Below are positions 1 to 10,742 of a stretch of DNA of 64,000 nucleotides, in pieces. Source of the DNA: Asparagopsis taxiformis (Eukaryota > Rhodophyta > Florideophyceae > Bonnemaisoniales > Bonnemaisoniaceae); assembly GCA_030407315.1 (NCBI GenBank), contig JALQPE010002462.1:88141-152140 (forward strand), given 5' to 3'. The translations under genes and the position numbers were made by a program. Position 1 is the stretch's first letter. Every line of letters begins with the position of its first letter. The notes beneath the pieces are model-generated. The model saw only the letters and a list, made by a program, of their open reading frames with translations. It made no database searches and was not told the origin of the DNA.

Positions 1-590
1 TGTTCTCTACGCGGGTCAATCGACAGTGCCGCACGTTGAGAGCCGGAAACGGTATCGAAGGCCACAAGCTGCTGCTCGCCGTACAGAAAAGTCGTAGAAC
101 CATCGGGAGAAAAGTTGATACCGTCATAGTTTTTGTCGACCCAAGTTTGAAGCGGGGTATCCCAATCGGAGCTATCGAACACTTTCGCGGACGACGAAGC
201 AGTTTTTGTATTTTCAGTGACCAGACCGAAGAACTGTCCATTGGCAGACAGCGAACACACGCGCGGATTGGACTTTGAATTTGGCTGAATGCGTCGCAGT
301 TCGGCCATTCCACTCCTTTGGTCCATTCGGTACAGATCGATGGTCGTGTCATGACAAGCAGCCAAGAGGTTGTTGGTCGCGCTCAGACAGGTTTTCCGGC
401 GTCGCGGGCGGAGTGGAATCGCCTTGGTGCGTCCAGATGCAATGTGATGCACAAATCCACTCCCGAGCGACGTCACTATAGCCACGTTTTCATGGTCGGG
501 GTCCACAGCGGCGAATTCCAGCAGCGCGATTAACGGACGCCGCGGCCGGACCACCTTGAGGCAAGAGAGCTGGCGTCCGCCAGGCTGCAT
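1..590 (-). CDS. F1-family WD40-like protein, 3' part cut by window edge
   Basis: Reading the minus strand from the ATG at 590-588, the frame stays open for about 196 codons to base 1, so the gene continues outside the window. The start MQPGGRQLS matches the start of the F1 copy at 7617 (MQPAGRE). Further shared marks are NPRVCSLSANGQFFG, the blade motif INFSPDGSTTF and AFDTVSGS, which are the first blades of the WD40-like propeller seen in the full-length F1 gene at 25887-28532. By homology the missing part should carry the conserved middle domain, coiled coil and perhaps EF-hands. Exact function is unknown; the propeller is presumably a protein-binding platform. The start is well supported by the paralogue. 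Confidence 0.8.
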   Translation of the reverse strand, partial: MQPGGRQLSCLKVVRPRRPLIALLEFAAVDPDHENVAIVTSLGSGFVHHIASGRTKAIPLRPRRRKTCLSATNNLLAACHDTTIDLYRMDQRSGMAELRRIQPNSKSNPRVCSLSANGQFFGLVTENTKTASSSAKVFDSSDWDTPLQTWVDKNYDGINFSPDGSTTFLYGEQQLVAFDTVSGSQRAALSIDPRRE

Positions 591-2048
591 GTCGGATAAG
601 GTCGCTCCAAATGCTGAATGCATCTGCATGCTGGCGGCGAGGTCGGAGATGGACGTGGGTTGAGGTCGGTTGTCGCGATTTAAGTATGTTCCACCGTGCG
701 CGTGGTCGCGCGATGACGGCGCTCTCTGTGGTTGAGGTGGACATTGGGGAGTTGGATGGTATCTGTTATCCTCGTCGCATGTGATTGGTTGAGACTTGTG
801 GGACAACAATTGCTGTGAGGTCGCTGTACAGACTGTCCTACGCGTTCGGTACAGTGCGTTGGCAGTTGCGCGTGATTATTGTTCATTTCATGGTCGTCGA
901 GTAATTGTACAGGTGTGACATTTGCAGAACTGTGATTGGTGAGAGACGATTGGACGAGATCTGCCAGCAGTTCCTTGTTACTTGCGTATATTGTTGTACT
1001 GCTTGCCCCATCTCACGCAATGTTTTTGATGTGTTTCGAGATATTTCGAGCTTCTGTAGATGTATGACATGCATCCAACCATGGTTGTACGGTACATGGC
1101 CCATTTTTTCGAGACTTTGGAATAATGTATAATCTCTACGGTACACACGAGTTTGCCTTTTGCTCTTATCCACATATATAGTATATTTCTCTCAGCGACT
1201 ACTGTACCACAGTGGACGCTTATCCACCAATTCATCATCTCATTACATAATAATGCGTTACAACCAGTCTGATCTGTTGCGGAAATTGATCAGCGTATTG
1301 CACAATCTTTCACATGCAGTGTCTTTCTTGTACCAACTATAAACAAAGTCCGCAGCAGTCATCGCTTTCTCATTCACCGTTTGTCAAACTATCCGAATGC
1401 AGCTCTACAGATATTTGACAATTGCAATGTATTTGGGATGACTTTCGTCTACGCAAATCCAGCACTGCAACTACTTCAAATCTTCCGACAGTCGTATAGA
1501 AGTTTTCTAAACGTTGCGTCCATTCACAACCTCTCCGTAGATCTTATCGAGTAGGTCTTACAATTCGATGTCCAAAGTGCCAGTGAGCAGTTATTCCGGT
1601 TGGCGGTATGAACGCCAAGGCTCGCAAAGACAGTGATGTGAATTCAGGCTACCTGGTTCGGTAACCTGACGGCATTAGAAAGTCCGACATGCCATGATTC
1701 GAATGGAGCAGTATGTCGAATGAAGTCTGCGACCCGTCACAAAATTCCAGCATCACTTGGAAGATTCTGGCAACCGCTTAAGATTTGCAAAAATGTCAAA
1801 AGCGAAGCAATGTCGCAAGATTACGATTCAATTGGCGACATGTTCTTGCGCTCCGTGATCTCAACATACATCCAAAGAGGACAGCAGTATTTTGTACGTA
1901 CATACAGCTTGGAAGGGTTCTCATCACCTTGAGTGGCTGTGGTGCCTGATGCTCCCTATTTTTGCTGATCGTAACGGGTCATCTCATTCATTCACCAAGA
2001 ATGACGATGACTAAACTCGTCTCTGCCATGTTTCCGCACCTCCCGATG
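591..2048. other. Intergenic, no supported gene
   Basis: Only short overlapping frames occur here (for example 1720-1932 plus, 70 codons), with no resemblance to the families in the window. The first few hundred bases presumably hold the promoter of the F1 gene that starts at 590. I see nothing else. Confidence 0.5.
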
Positions 2049-3926
2049 TCAATCTTGATCATCTCCTAGGTTAAGATATGTGCTATCTAGCTTCCTTTCT
2101 TCATCCACCTTCACCTCACTTCTCAAAAGCGATCCCTCGTTAATTTCACGATAGAATATTTGCTTCAACATTTCCAGAGCTTCTTTGATTTTCCTAATTC
2201 CAAGCAGGTTCTTTGTCTTTTTTTCACTCTGTTCCAAAGTTCGGTACAAAATCCCTTTGTTCCTTACTTCGTACTGAAATTCTTCCGTTCTTTGAGATAA
2301 AACAGAGCCATCCCGTTCGATAGTGGAGCGATCTGCTTCCAGTATAATCGGATCATTTTCAATCAAGAAATCAATGACGTATCTGATGTATTCAAGCCTT
2401 TCTTCCAACGCTTCTCGATCCGTTTCACAACTCGGTCGGTCTCCGGGGCGACGATGAAATTCCAATATTGCAACGACTGAAATAAAAGCTGCTCTTTTCC
2501 ACAACCAGAAAGGATAATTTGTCTTGCGAATATCACCACTGCTTGTATCTCCATGATTCTGCAGGTAGGAGGGTGAACCTGTCCACCATTCTTGGATTAG
2601 CTTACCGCAGCAACTCGGAAGCCCCAGAGCCGCTGTGATTCTCGAATTCAGGCTTTTCAAACCCGCTCGATTCAGCTCCAGATGCACCACCCATTTCTGC
2701 ACAATGCCAGGTGTTATCCATCCGAGCGAGTTGTCTGCAGGAAGAGGTAGTTTACTTCGAAGTTCACAGATAATGTCAGACGTTATGGACTCCATAGTTT
2801 CAAATGTAAACGGATTTACATTGTTGCTGTTTTCTCGAGCCTGTTCACTACTTGGTCGATAATGACCAGAGGTAGCTCCACTTAAACGTTTGGGCAACGT
2901 TGCCGATGGATGTCGATGTTTCAGAGTTGTTCCATGTCTTAGAACCACTGCCAAAACCTTGGCAAGCAAGAAAGGGTTTTCAAAGTTTTCGACAACATTA
3001 TTAAACGAATATGAGTCCTTGAATGCTAAAGCCAAATTACCGTGGCGAAGCAGTAAATGTTTGTTTGTAGATATGGGATAGTTGGTTTGAATATTACCAG
3101 AGTTTGCGGGTACGCCCCCAGACCTATTAGAATCGGGGGTAACGAAAAAATGTATGTCTCCTGCTCGAGCAGTTCCATTGTTTTCCGGTAAACCACCGAC
3201 GAATCCCTGGGGTACTGTGGAAGTATGGTCAATTCTGTCAGGTCCTCTTTTTTTCTCATATTCAAGGTTAACATCTTCCATATCAGGAAAAGTAATTGGA
3301 TTGTGTCGAGTAGTTGGGTTTGTAAGCATCCAGATAGTCCATAGCGCATACATGCACAATCTCTCTCTTGTGTCCACAATTTTAACCCTTACATTCATAA
3401 AAGGCCATGAGTTTTGCATACGCGGGCGATAAATTGCACGGGGAGCTTCGCCTGGAAAGTCATTGTCTATAAGGTAGTTGCTAACGCTTACGTCAGAGAG
3501 TGGTTTTGGAATATGTTCACTGACATATTCAATCATATCGTTTGAATAACCATTTCTCAAATAGTCTTCCATCGTTTTGACTTCCACTGCTTGCCACATT
3601 TCTCGCACATCAAGAAGTGCAAAGATTCCGCGCCAAGCTCTCCATGTGTTTATAAACGAGACGAGAATGGTCACGATGGCCATGAGAAATTCTTTACGGT
3701 CTGGGTCCTGTGAACAGTTCTGCAGAATTGCGTAAGGAATGAGGGAGCCGTAAGGGATGAAACTGATGAAAAAATACCCGACAACATAGTATCTTGCTCG
3801 TCTGAAGGTGATCCAATTTCGGCCAAGGGGATCCACAACGGGAAGTATTGCCCAAGGCAACAGGGCGCCAAAGTATGCGAGAAGAACAAAAGCTGTGTTG
3901 TCAGAGGAATATTCGCATAGCTTCAT
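2049..3926 (-). CDS. F2-family multi-pass membrane protein (unrecognised)
   Basis: 625 residues from the ATG at 3926. An in-frame ATG at 4028 would add 34 residues, but the paralogue at 16813-19650 begins its homology at the matching methionine (MKLCEYSSD here, MPLCDFSSD there), so 3926 is preferred. The N-terminus has three hydrophobic helices (AYFGALLPWAILPVVDP, a second around GYFFISFIPYGSLIPYAIL, a third around FLMAIVTILVSFINTW). Conserved soluble blocks follow: LCMYALWTIWMLTNP, a segment with FENPFLLAKVLAVVLRHGTT, SLGWITPGIVQKWVVHLELN and AILEFHRRPGDRPS. I do not recognise the family. The topology suggests a membrane-anchored protein with a cytosolic domain, which is inference. It lies downstream of, and on the same strand as, the F1 copy at 4706-7617. 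Confidence 0.8.
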   Translation of the reverse strand: MKLCEYSSDNTAFVLLAYFGALLPWAILPVVDPLGRNWITFRRARYYVVGYFFISFIPYGSLIPYAILQNCSQDPDRKEFLMAIVTILVSFINTWRAWRGIFALLDVREMWQAVEVKTMEDYLRNGYSNDMIEYVSEHIPKPLSDVSVSNYLIDNDFPGEAPRAIYRPRMQNSWPFMNVRVKIVDTRERLCMYALWTIWMLTNPTTRHNPITFPDMEDVNLEYEKKRGPDRIDHTSTVPQGFVGGLPENNGTARAGDIHFFVTPDSNRSGGVPANSGNIQTNYPISTNKHLLLRHGNLALAFKDSYSFNNVVENFENPFLLAKVLAVVLRHGTTLKHRHPSATLPKRLSGATSGHYRPSSEQARENSNNVNPFTFETMESITSDIICELRSKLPLPADNSLGWITPGIVQKWVVHLELNRAGLKSLNSRITAALGLPSCCGKLIQEWWTGSPSYLQNHGDTSSGDIRKTNYPFWLWKRAAFISVVAILEFHRRPGDRPSCETDREALEERLEYIRYVIDFLIENDPIILEADRSTIERDGSVLSQRTEEFQYEVRNKGILYRTLEQSEKKTKNLLGIRKIKEALEMLKQIFYREINEGSLLRSEVKVDEERKLDSTYLNLGDDQD

Positions 3927-4705
3927 AGTGCAAGCAAAACTTCTGGGGATGAGTCTGGGGATGTTCAAGTAGATATGAGTACTTCCAGGGTGATACCGAG
4001 AAAAGTGAGTCAATTTATAGGAGAACATAGTTTACGCATGGCGGATACAGTTCATTCGTGAACAGAATCCCAATCTTTCAGGAGGCTACCGTCGCATGTA
4101 CGTAACTCGAGGAAAATTTTTGTTTGCTGCACAAACGTTGGCAAAGATGACAAATCTATGAAGTATGGACACCAACACACAACCTATGGATGGACATACT
4201 CGTGGAGCAAAACATACAGGTGTATCCGCCTAGTGGAAGTTGTGGTGAAGGCAACCATAGTCATCAATAGCACTGTTGGCAAAAAGCTAGCTCTGTATGA
4301 CTATGCTTCTCACGATCCTTCCATGATGACGATTCCATTATTCCCTAGTCCAATGCTTTTACAATAATGCTGCATGCGAGGTCGATAAATATTTTCTCGC
4401 GTGCCTCTGCGCTCGCTTTTCCATTTCCTCACATGCAATCCGTGCATCAGCCGCGGTCATCTGAAAGCTATTCAATCGCCCATTTGGCGTTCTAAATGTT
4501 GTAGCAGTTGTAAGATCCGCACGGACCGCTGTACTGGCGGACTGACCATCGCCGTGGCTATTGTGTAACGAACATCAATTCCACGAGATGCAATCACGTG
4601 TAGCAAAATGTTACTATCATAATTTTAGCTATGGCGAAGCATTCCTCTCAATTCAATCGAATTACTATTAATACTCAATAATTACAATTACTGCACTCGA
4701 GTTCG
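3927..4705. other. Intergenic between F2 and F1 genes
   Basis: No gene supported. It must contain the promoter of the F2 gene ending at 3926 and the 3' end of the F1 gene ending at 4706. AT-rich runs at 4600-4690 fit a 3' flank. Confidence 0.45.
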
Positions 4706-7617
4706 TCAATCGGCCGCTCGTAACAGACCCTGCAAAGCGCTCATAAACTCTTCCTCATCGATATTCCCACTCGCATTCGCGTCCACCGCTTGCAGTACCT
4801 GTTCAGCCCTCCGCGCGTCTGCGCACTTTCTCGCCTTCCAAGTCCCTCGATCCACCATCCACTTGTCCAGATTGCACAGCAGTCTTGCCGCCATCCGGAA
4901 ACTCAGGTGCGGTTTCGGATCCGCTCGTTGACGGAATCGTTGTCGCCATTCCTCAAATATCGTATTTTGTTTCTCCTGATCTTTTCGCACCTGCCGAAAC
5001 ATCTCTACAAACAACCCCTCACTCACCATTTCTGCATCCTCGTCGGCGAGATCGAAAAACATGTTCTCAACAGTGTCCTCATCGATCCCTTGCAGCCCGT
5101 GACATTGTTCCAATACCCGGTTCAGCTCCACCTTGGTTTCTTCAATGTTCAGTTCCTCCTTTCCTTTTTTTACACACGCAAACTGAAAATATTTCTGCGC
5201 TCCCTCGTCGAGTGAATCTGCTCCCTGTGAAGAGCTTCCAGCGGTTATCGCCCTGCGCGGTTCCGATAGCCATGCAGAAGACCCGATATCCAGCAGTGCT
5301 ATCGACTCTTCTTCAGATGAGACATCACTCATGAAGGTTACAAATAATTTCTCAACCTCATCCACGCTTCTAAACCCACTTTGTCGTACACTGCCCAGTA
5401 CTGCATCTTGGGCTGGTGCTGTCAATTTGCATATCACGTTTTGCGAGAATGCATAACGAGCCATCTGCAAATTGCCCAGGTCCACCTGTGCCACATGTGT
5501 CGTAATTGATTCGACATGATGCGTTCTAAGCGATACCAAGTCTTTCTTGTCGAGATTGGTGAACACTTCCGCGGCAGTAACCGCGACTTCACCCAGTGCT
5601 TGTCCGAAAAGCGGAATGAGGTTCAGTAGACATTTGGCTGCTACGGCATACTTGTTTCGTTTGTTTTTTTGTGTATCGAGTCCTGTAACTTCTGCAACGC
5701 TTCTGAAAGCCCTTGGACGGCCTTCTGCATCTTCTGTTCATTCAAGGCGATTTGGTTGATTTTATCATGCACATTCTGCATCCCGGCCTCCAGGTGATCA
5801 ACTCGTCGTTCCAAATGACACATTCGTTCAGCCAGATCGCTCACAGCTTGTCCGACCATTTGCAGATCGTTTTGCAAATCACTTCTGATCTCTCTGGCCA
5901 TTTTGTATTTGTTCCCGTCCTTCACTATTCCCAGACTTTCTGCGTGGTAGAAGATGGCGTCCAGCAAGTGGCTGTTTTCTCCTGTGAGTTTGCTTGCAGG
6001 CAGGTACAGGTTATCTTGCAGATACCAGCTGGAACCTCCGATGGTGTTGATATTGTTGCGCGTGATGACGCCTGTTCGAATGGCGAATAGAATGATGTTA
6101 TGACCGGCAAGTAGGTCTGAGGCGGTGTTGACGTTATTGGCGGAGATGTGATCTGTGATGAAGGAGGCGTCGAGTAGAGTGGGGTTGGAGAGTATTTTTG
6201 CAAAGGCACGTTCGAGGATGGTGAAGTCAGGAGGGGCATGAGATGGGGGTGTGGTTGAATTGTCGATGGAGTGTGTATTTTCGACCTGCTGTTCGGATTG
6301 AACCGACCACGTTGCGTGTTTCTCGAGCTGCGCTTGTTCCGAATCTAAGGAAGAATGTGTTGCGTCAGCAGGAGCGGTCTCGTTTTGGGGTACGGCTGAG
6401 TTACCAGTGGATTGTGTATCTTGGACCTGCTGTTCGGGTTGAATTGACCATGTTGCGTTTTTCTTGATACGTGTTTCTTCCCAATCTGATGCCGAATCTG
6501 TTACGTCGGCGGGATTGGTTTGTGGAATAGTTGATGTGCTCTGCGAAAGTCTATTTTGAAACTGCTGTTCGGATTGGAGCGGCCATGATACGATTTTGTT
6601 GATTTGGAAAGATTCCGATTTTGAAGAATGTGGCATGTGAGCGGAGGTTTGTTGATGTTGGTCGTCTACTGGCATCTTCCATGTGCGTATTTCAAAGTTG
6701 CTGGCGACAGTAATTATAGATGTTGCATCAGATGTTATAGCACATGCGAAGATGCTAGGTTCATGTCCAACTAAGGTTGCAATATATGAACAAGTTACTG
6801 TGTTCCATACTCCGAATTTTGATCTTGGAAGGGCAGCCACTACTCGGGAACCGTCATTAGATATTGCACATGCTCCAACCATGCTGAGGAAGCCCGGGGG
6901 ACGATAGCCGGGCAGGACTTTGGCGGGTTGTTGAGGGTTGTTGATGTTCCATAATCTAAGTGTTTCACTGTCTATGACAGCAACGTTATCTTTGGATTGG
7001 TCGCAGGCAACGTTCATATAGTGCTTGTTCCGTCTATTGCGATCGATTGGCAGAGCAGTAAGATAGGCGCCTGTATGAGTATCAAAAGCCACAAAGTGTT
7101 GATCACCTAGCAGAAATATTGCGGAACCATCTGGCGAAAAGTTGATGTACTCATAGTTGGCATCCTTCCAGGTCTGGAGTGGGGATTCCCAATTGGAGTG
7201 GTTGAACACTTGTGCAAAATAGGAACCGGTGGCTGTATTTTTGCTAACCATACCAAGAAGACCTGCATCTGCGGATAGTGCACAAACTCTGGGTTCAGTT
7301 CCGGAGTCGGGGACACATTGTTGGCAACGAAACAATTCACCATTGGGATTCATGCTGTATGTCTCGATTAAACTCTGATGGCAGAGGGTCACATAGCCAC
7401 CCGCAGCGGCGAGCCATGTCCTGATGCGCTTCTGTTCCAGAGCAAGCTGATAGGTATTCGCGGATGGAATGTGATGCACGTGCACCTTACCGGACATGGA
7501 CACAATGGCGACAATTTGGCTGTCTGCGTCGATGGCGGCGAATTGGAGCACAGGCATCGAAGGGTGCGTGGGGATGACTACGTTTTCGCATAGTACCTCT
7601 CGTCCGGCCGGTTGCAT
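4706..7617 (-). pseudogene. F1 WD40 / coiled-coil / EF-hand gene split by one frameshift
   Basis: Two minus-strand frames, 7617-5641 (658 codons) and about 5640-4706, together match the full-length F1 protein at 25887-28532. Frame one starts MQPAGRE and covers the WD40-like blades, a Q/S/T-rich linker with repeats of the type WS(I/V)Q(P/S)EQQV, the conserved DLLAGHNI domain and the coiled coil. It stops at TAG 5643-5641, just before the hydrophobic segment. The next frame continues at once with CLLNLIPLFGQALGEVAVTA, with no gap relative to the paralogue and no ATG. The shift equals one missing base and falls at or near an A7 run (5664-5670, T on the plus strand). The C-terminus carries a textbook EF-hand loop, DANASGNIDEEE (about 4746-4784). 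This could be a recent pseudogene, an assembly indel, or a two-part gene; everything outside the shift looks intact. Confidence 0.8.
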
Positions 7618-8397
7618 GACGGGGAGGGCGCGAAAGCGGAAACTGAACCGGTAGTAACAACTGGAACAGGACTGCGTGGAGCGGATGTGTTTCTTGTTTG
7701 GCTACTTTGTTTGTGTATCCGGATGGAATATCCACGCGTGAGACAGTGTGTCTATAGACTGTGCAATTCGTACGCGTACCCGTCGAGTCGGAGCCTCTAC
7801 TGTGCCGTGCTGCGCTCTGTTCTGGGTGATGGTGATGTTTGTTGCGGTAGATTGTATGACCACGCTAGCGTTGATCCGAGGAAAGGACCGCAGCATGCAA
7901 TGCACGTGTACTGCGCAACGGCACGCGCGAGATTGCAATTGCCGTGGGACTGTCGCACTCGAGACGCACTAAAATAGTCGGGCCACGAATTCATTGCGCA
8001 TGTTTATTTTTCATTTATTTTTCACGCCGCATCATACTCTCTAGTTCAAAGACTGGCGAAGAACCGAAACGTGACGGCTATCGTGACCACGTCGCAGGCT
8101 GTTGTAGGGTATCGCCGCCCAGTTTGTTGTCGCCAATCAGCACGCTTATTTGAAGTATTGCTGCCCTTTGATGAATCTACGTTCATCCATCGCCACTCTG
8201 TAGTCCCTCCTCTACGCCCGACATGACTTGCTCTGTCTCACCCACTCTGCGCAATTCCTCGCCGTCACGCTTCCCCGGTCCATCATTTCCCGGTCCACCC
8301 GCGCAGCATTCGGGCTGAGATTAGAGTGCTGATGGACCAATTCGGTGTAGCTTGATCTCCGAATCGAGCTTGATACTATTCAAAAACTGTGTTACTT
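7618..8397. other. Intergenic, 5' flank of the F1 gene
   Basis: No supported gene; several overlapping short frames on both strands cancel each other out. It includes the upstream region of the F1 copy that starts at 7617. Confidence 0.4.
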
Positions 8398-8840
8398 TTA
8401 TCCTAGATTTGGAGTATCCTTAGCGGACAGCTTGTATACCGCACCGGATTTATAACCAGTTGTACTTTTACTCACGATACCGAAGAACTGACCATTAGTG
8501 GATGGTTCACAAACTCTGGGATTGGATGATAAAGTGGTTTCAACGTCTTGGAGATGAGAAATTTGATCATTAGGATCCATCGATTATATTTGAATCGTTA
8601 TTCCAAAACACACTCTCGAGGCCGAAAACTGTAGAGAGCCAGGTCGCAATGCGCGTTTATTCGAAGCAGATTTGATACCTGTTTCCCGGGAAGGTGGATG
8701 ATAAATACCATGCCAGACAGGGTTTCACTGCTAGCAGTTTGGAGGTCGCGGTCGAGTACAGCGTTTTGGAAAGGAGGAAATGACAAACGTATAGTCCTGA
8801 TTATGTTTAGACGTCGCAGTTGACGTCCGCCAAGTTCCAT
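8398..8840 (-). pseudogene. Decayed N-terminal fragment of an F1 gene
   Basis: From an ATG at 8840 the frame reads MELGGRQLRRL, matching MQPGGRQLSCL of the partial F1 gene at 590. It continues with MVFIIHLPGK, which aligns with the F1 segment ending in FVHHIASG, and stops near 8598. In a different frame 8580-8398 reads MDPNDQISHLQ and NPRVCEPSTNGQFFGIVSK, the next F1 block (compare NPRVCSLSANGQFFG). The rest of the gene is missing. The frame change and truncation make this a relic; divergence from the other copies is high, so it is old. Confidence 0.65.
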
Positions 8841-9429
8841 CATGAACAAAAATGCACAATATGACCGACGGGGCTGGTGGCGTGACATATAATATCAACT
8901 TTCCTGCATTTATGCCGTTGATATTGCAGCTGTATTCTATCGTAACCCTACTTTCTAGCCATCCAAAAAGAGTTTGTCTCCAGAGAGTTTGGTCTGGTCA
9001 AGTGGCGCGCAAATGTTGCCATGTTCAGTATGGATGTCGTCACGCAAAAACCCCCCACCGAACCGGTAGCAGTTTACGTCTTACTCATTTTTCATGACCA
9101 GTCGGTTTTCGATGAATTAGACTTAGTACTATCTACACAAAATTCTTAGGCTATCAACTCTTAGTTTCCATCCACTTCTCAGCCACTACCGCCGCGGTAC
9201 CAGCACTTGACATCAATATCAACTGGAATAAGTCAAAAAGCATCAGAAGGAGAACACAATTTTACAGCAGGGCTGGCTAGTAACTATCCATGCTCAACCC
9301 GGGGCTAGGAGTACTATAATCCTTCAGGTATTCAAGCCTAGCGTTGCCTGTATCAAAACGACCGGGGTGTCGCGGACATACTAGAACATGCCATATGGGC
9401 TAGGGAGTGTGGGAATCGAAAAAAGTCGG

Positions 9430-10680
9430 ACTCAGAACAATACCCGGGGTACAATTTGTGATACAGTTGCGTGATGGGGATCAGATTGTCTTTCCGGCAA
9501 AACTGCGCTTTTCAAAGGCACGTTTAAGGACGGTGGAGGCAGAATGGGGGTATGGTTGAGTAGTTGGCGGATGTTCCAACTCTTCGAGGCGAGCTTCGTT
9601 CCGCTCCGCGTCAAGAAAGGGGTGTAGGAGTCAGGAAAGTCGAGTCTCGGTATGCTGCTGCTCCTCATTCCCTTCCGGGGAAGTAGCCGCACCTATAAGT
9701 ACTAACTATCGCATAGCCTAGATCCGTAAAGCCTAGTTCTGAGTCCTAAAGGCGCCTCCGCCTTCTTCGCATCCTCCGCGGTGATCTCCCTCCAGGTGGA
9801 GGAGGCGACAGTGAGTGCGATCTCCTTGCACAGGAGATACCCCGAACCTGCCCGGGTCGGTCGCTACTGGCGTGCCCGGCCAGTCCTCTCGCTCCTAGAT
9901 GGTCGTCACCATCCAGCTGAGGTATTACACAGACAGTGTCTCTTCGTTGGCCTACATGCCCGCAGGAGCCGCTACTGTCTCCAAAATGACAGCCCGTCAT
10001 CTGGCTCCCATGCCAGCATCTGCAATCGAAATAAACTCTAGGATTTCGTGGCGATAATCCGGCTTCTAATATCATCCATCTCTAGAAGGCGGAACAGCGG
10101 AATGTAAATTTTCGACCTACCGTTTGGAAGGGAGTTGAGTTGATGCGATACTACAGAAGTTTGGGGCTGCAAGGGCTGGTGGGCAAGAACCTGATTCTTT
10201 ATCTTGAACATCATCTTTGGATTTGTTAGCACCGACTAGGCCTCAGAAGTGTGGATTGGCTGATAGTGAGCAGCTTATAGGATTCAACTGGAGACTGGGT
10301 TGAGCTGTGAGGAGCTCATTCTTTTGACAGTCGGGTCAAACATGAGTGGGTGCAATCAGTTTTTTCAATAGATGGCCGTAAAGTTGCCGGTCGATGCAGT
10401 CTGCGTCATTTTGTCATGGTTTGGTAGCGAAACGTGTTCCAAGCGCCCCGTCGCGATGTAGCACCTGTATGCAAGACCTGCATCCTGAGAACAACTACAT
10501 TCTGGCCGTCTACGTCGATGGCTATGCCTAACATTTGAAAACGTCCAGGAATTTCACCATCCATGGGTTCTGAACTGAGAAGTCGATTTTGTTTTGGGTT
10601 GAAATAACTGTAGTATAATAATTGACATATTGCGAGCGTACCAACTCGATGGATGGTCCAAGATGAAATCGAAGTCACCC
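9430..10680 (-). pseudogene. Second, heavily decayed F1 relic with an inserted GC-rich block
   Basis: Three weak islands occur in F1 order on the minus strand. Around 10550-10430 the frame reads MLGIAIDVDGQNVVVL, resembling the N-terminal F1 block (LQFAAIDADSQIVAIVS). Around 10140-10100 VENLHS resembles the linker motif VENTHS of the F1 copy at 7617. Around 9540-9490 TVLKRAFEK resembles FTILERAFAK at the start of the conserved middle domain. Between them, about 9740-10040 is GC-rich, unrelated sequence that looks inserted and that I do not recognise. Each island alone is weak; the shared order is the main support. Confidence 0.4.
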
Positions 10681-10742
10681 TATATTAGCGTTTGTACAAA
10701 ATTGAAGATCCCCACTGTCAGCATTGACAAGTATATTTGTGA

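Noticed and set aside
4790..5334. Plus-strand frames of 141 and 149 codons
   Set aside because: They are antisense to the F1 EF-hand coding region and overlap each other.
5664..5670. Programmed -1 frameshift in F1
   Set aside because: The shift direction would fit, but the heptamer is C-AAA-AAA rather than a true slippery site, and the paralogues do not need it.
9740..10075. Arg/Pro/Gly-rich frames on both strands
   Set aside because: GC-rich inserted block; both strands are open by composition, with no domain or paralogue.
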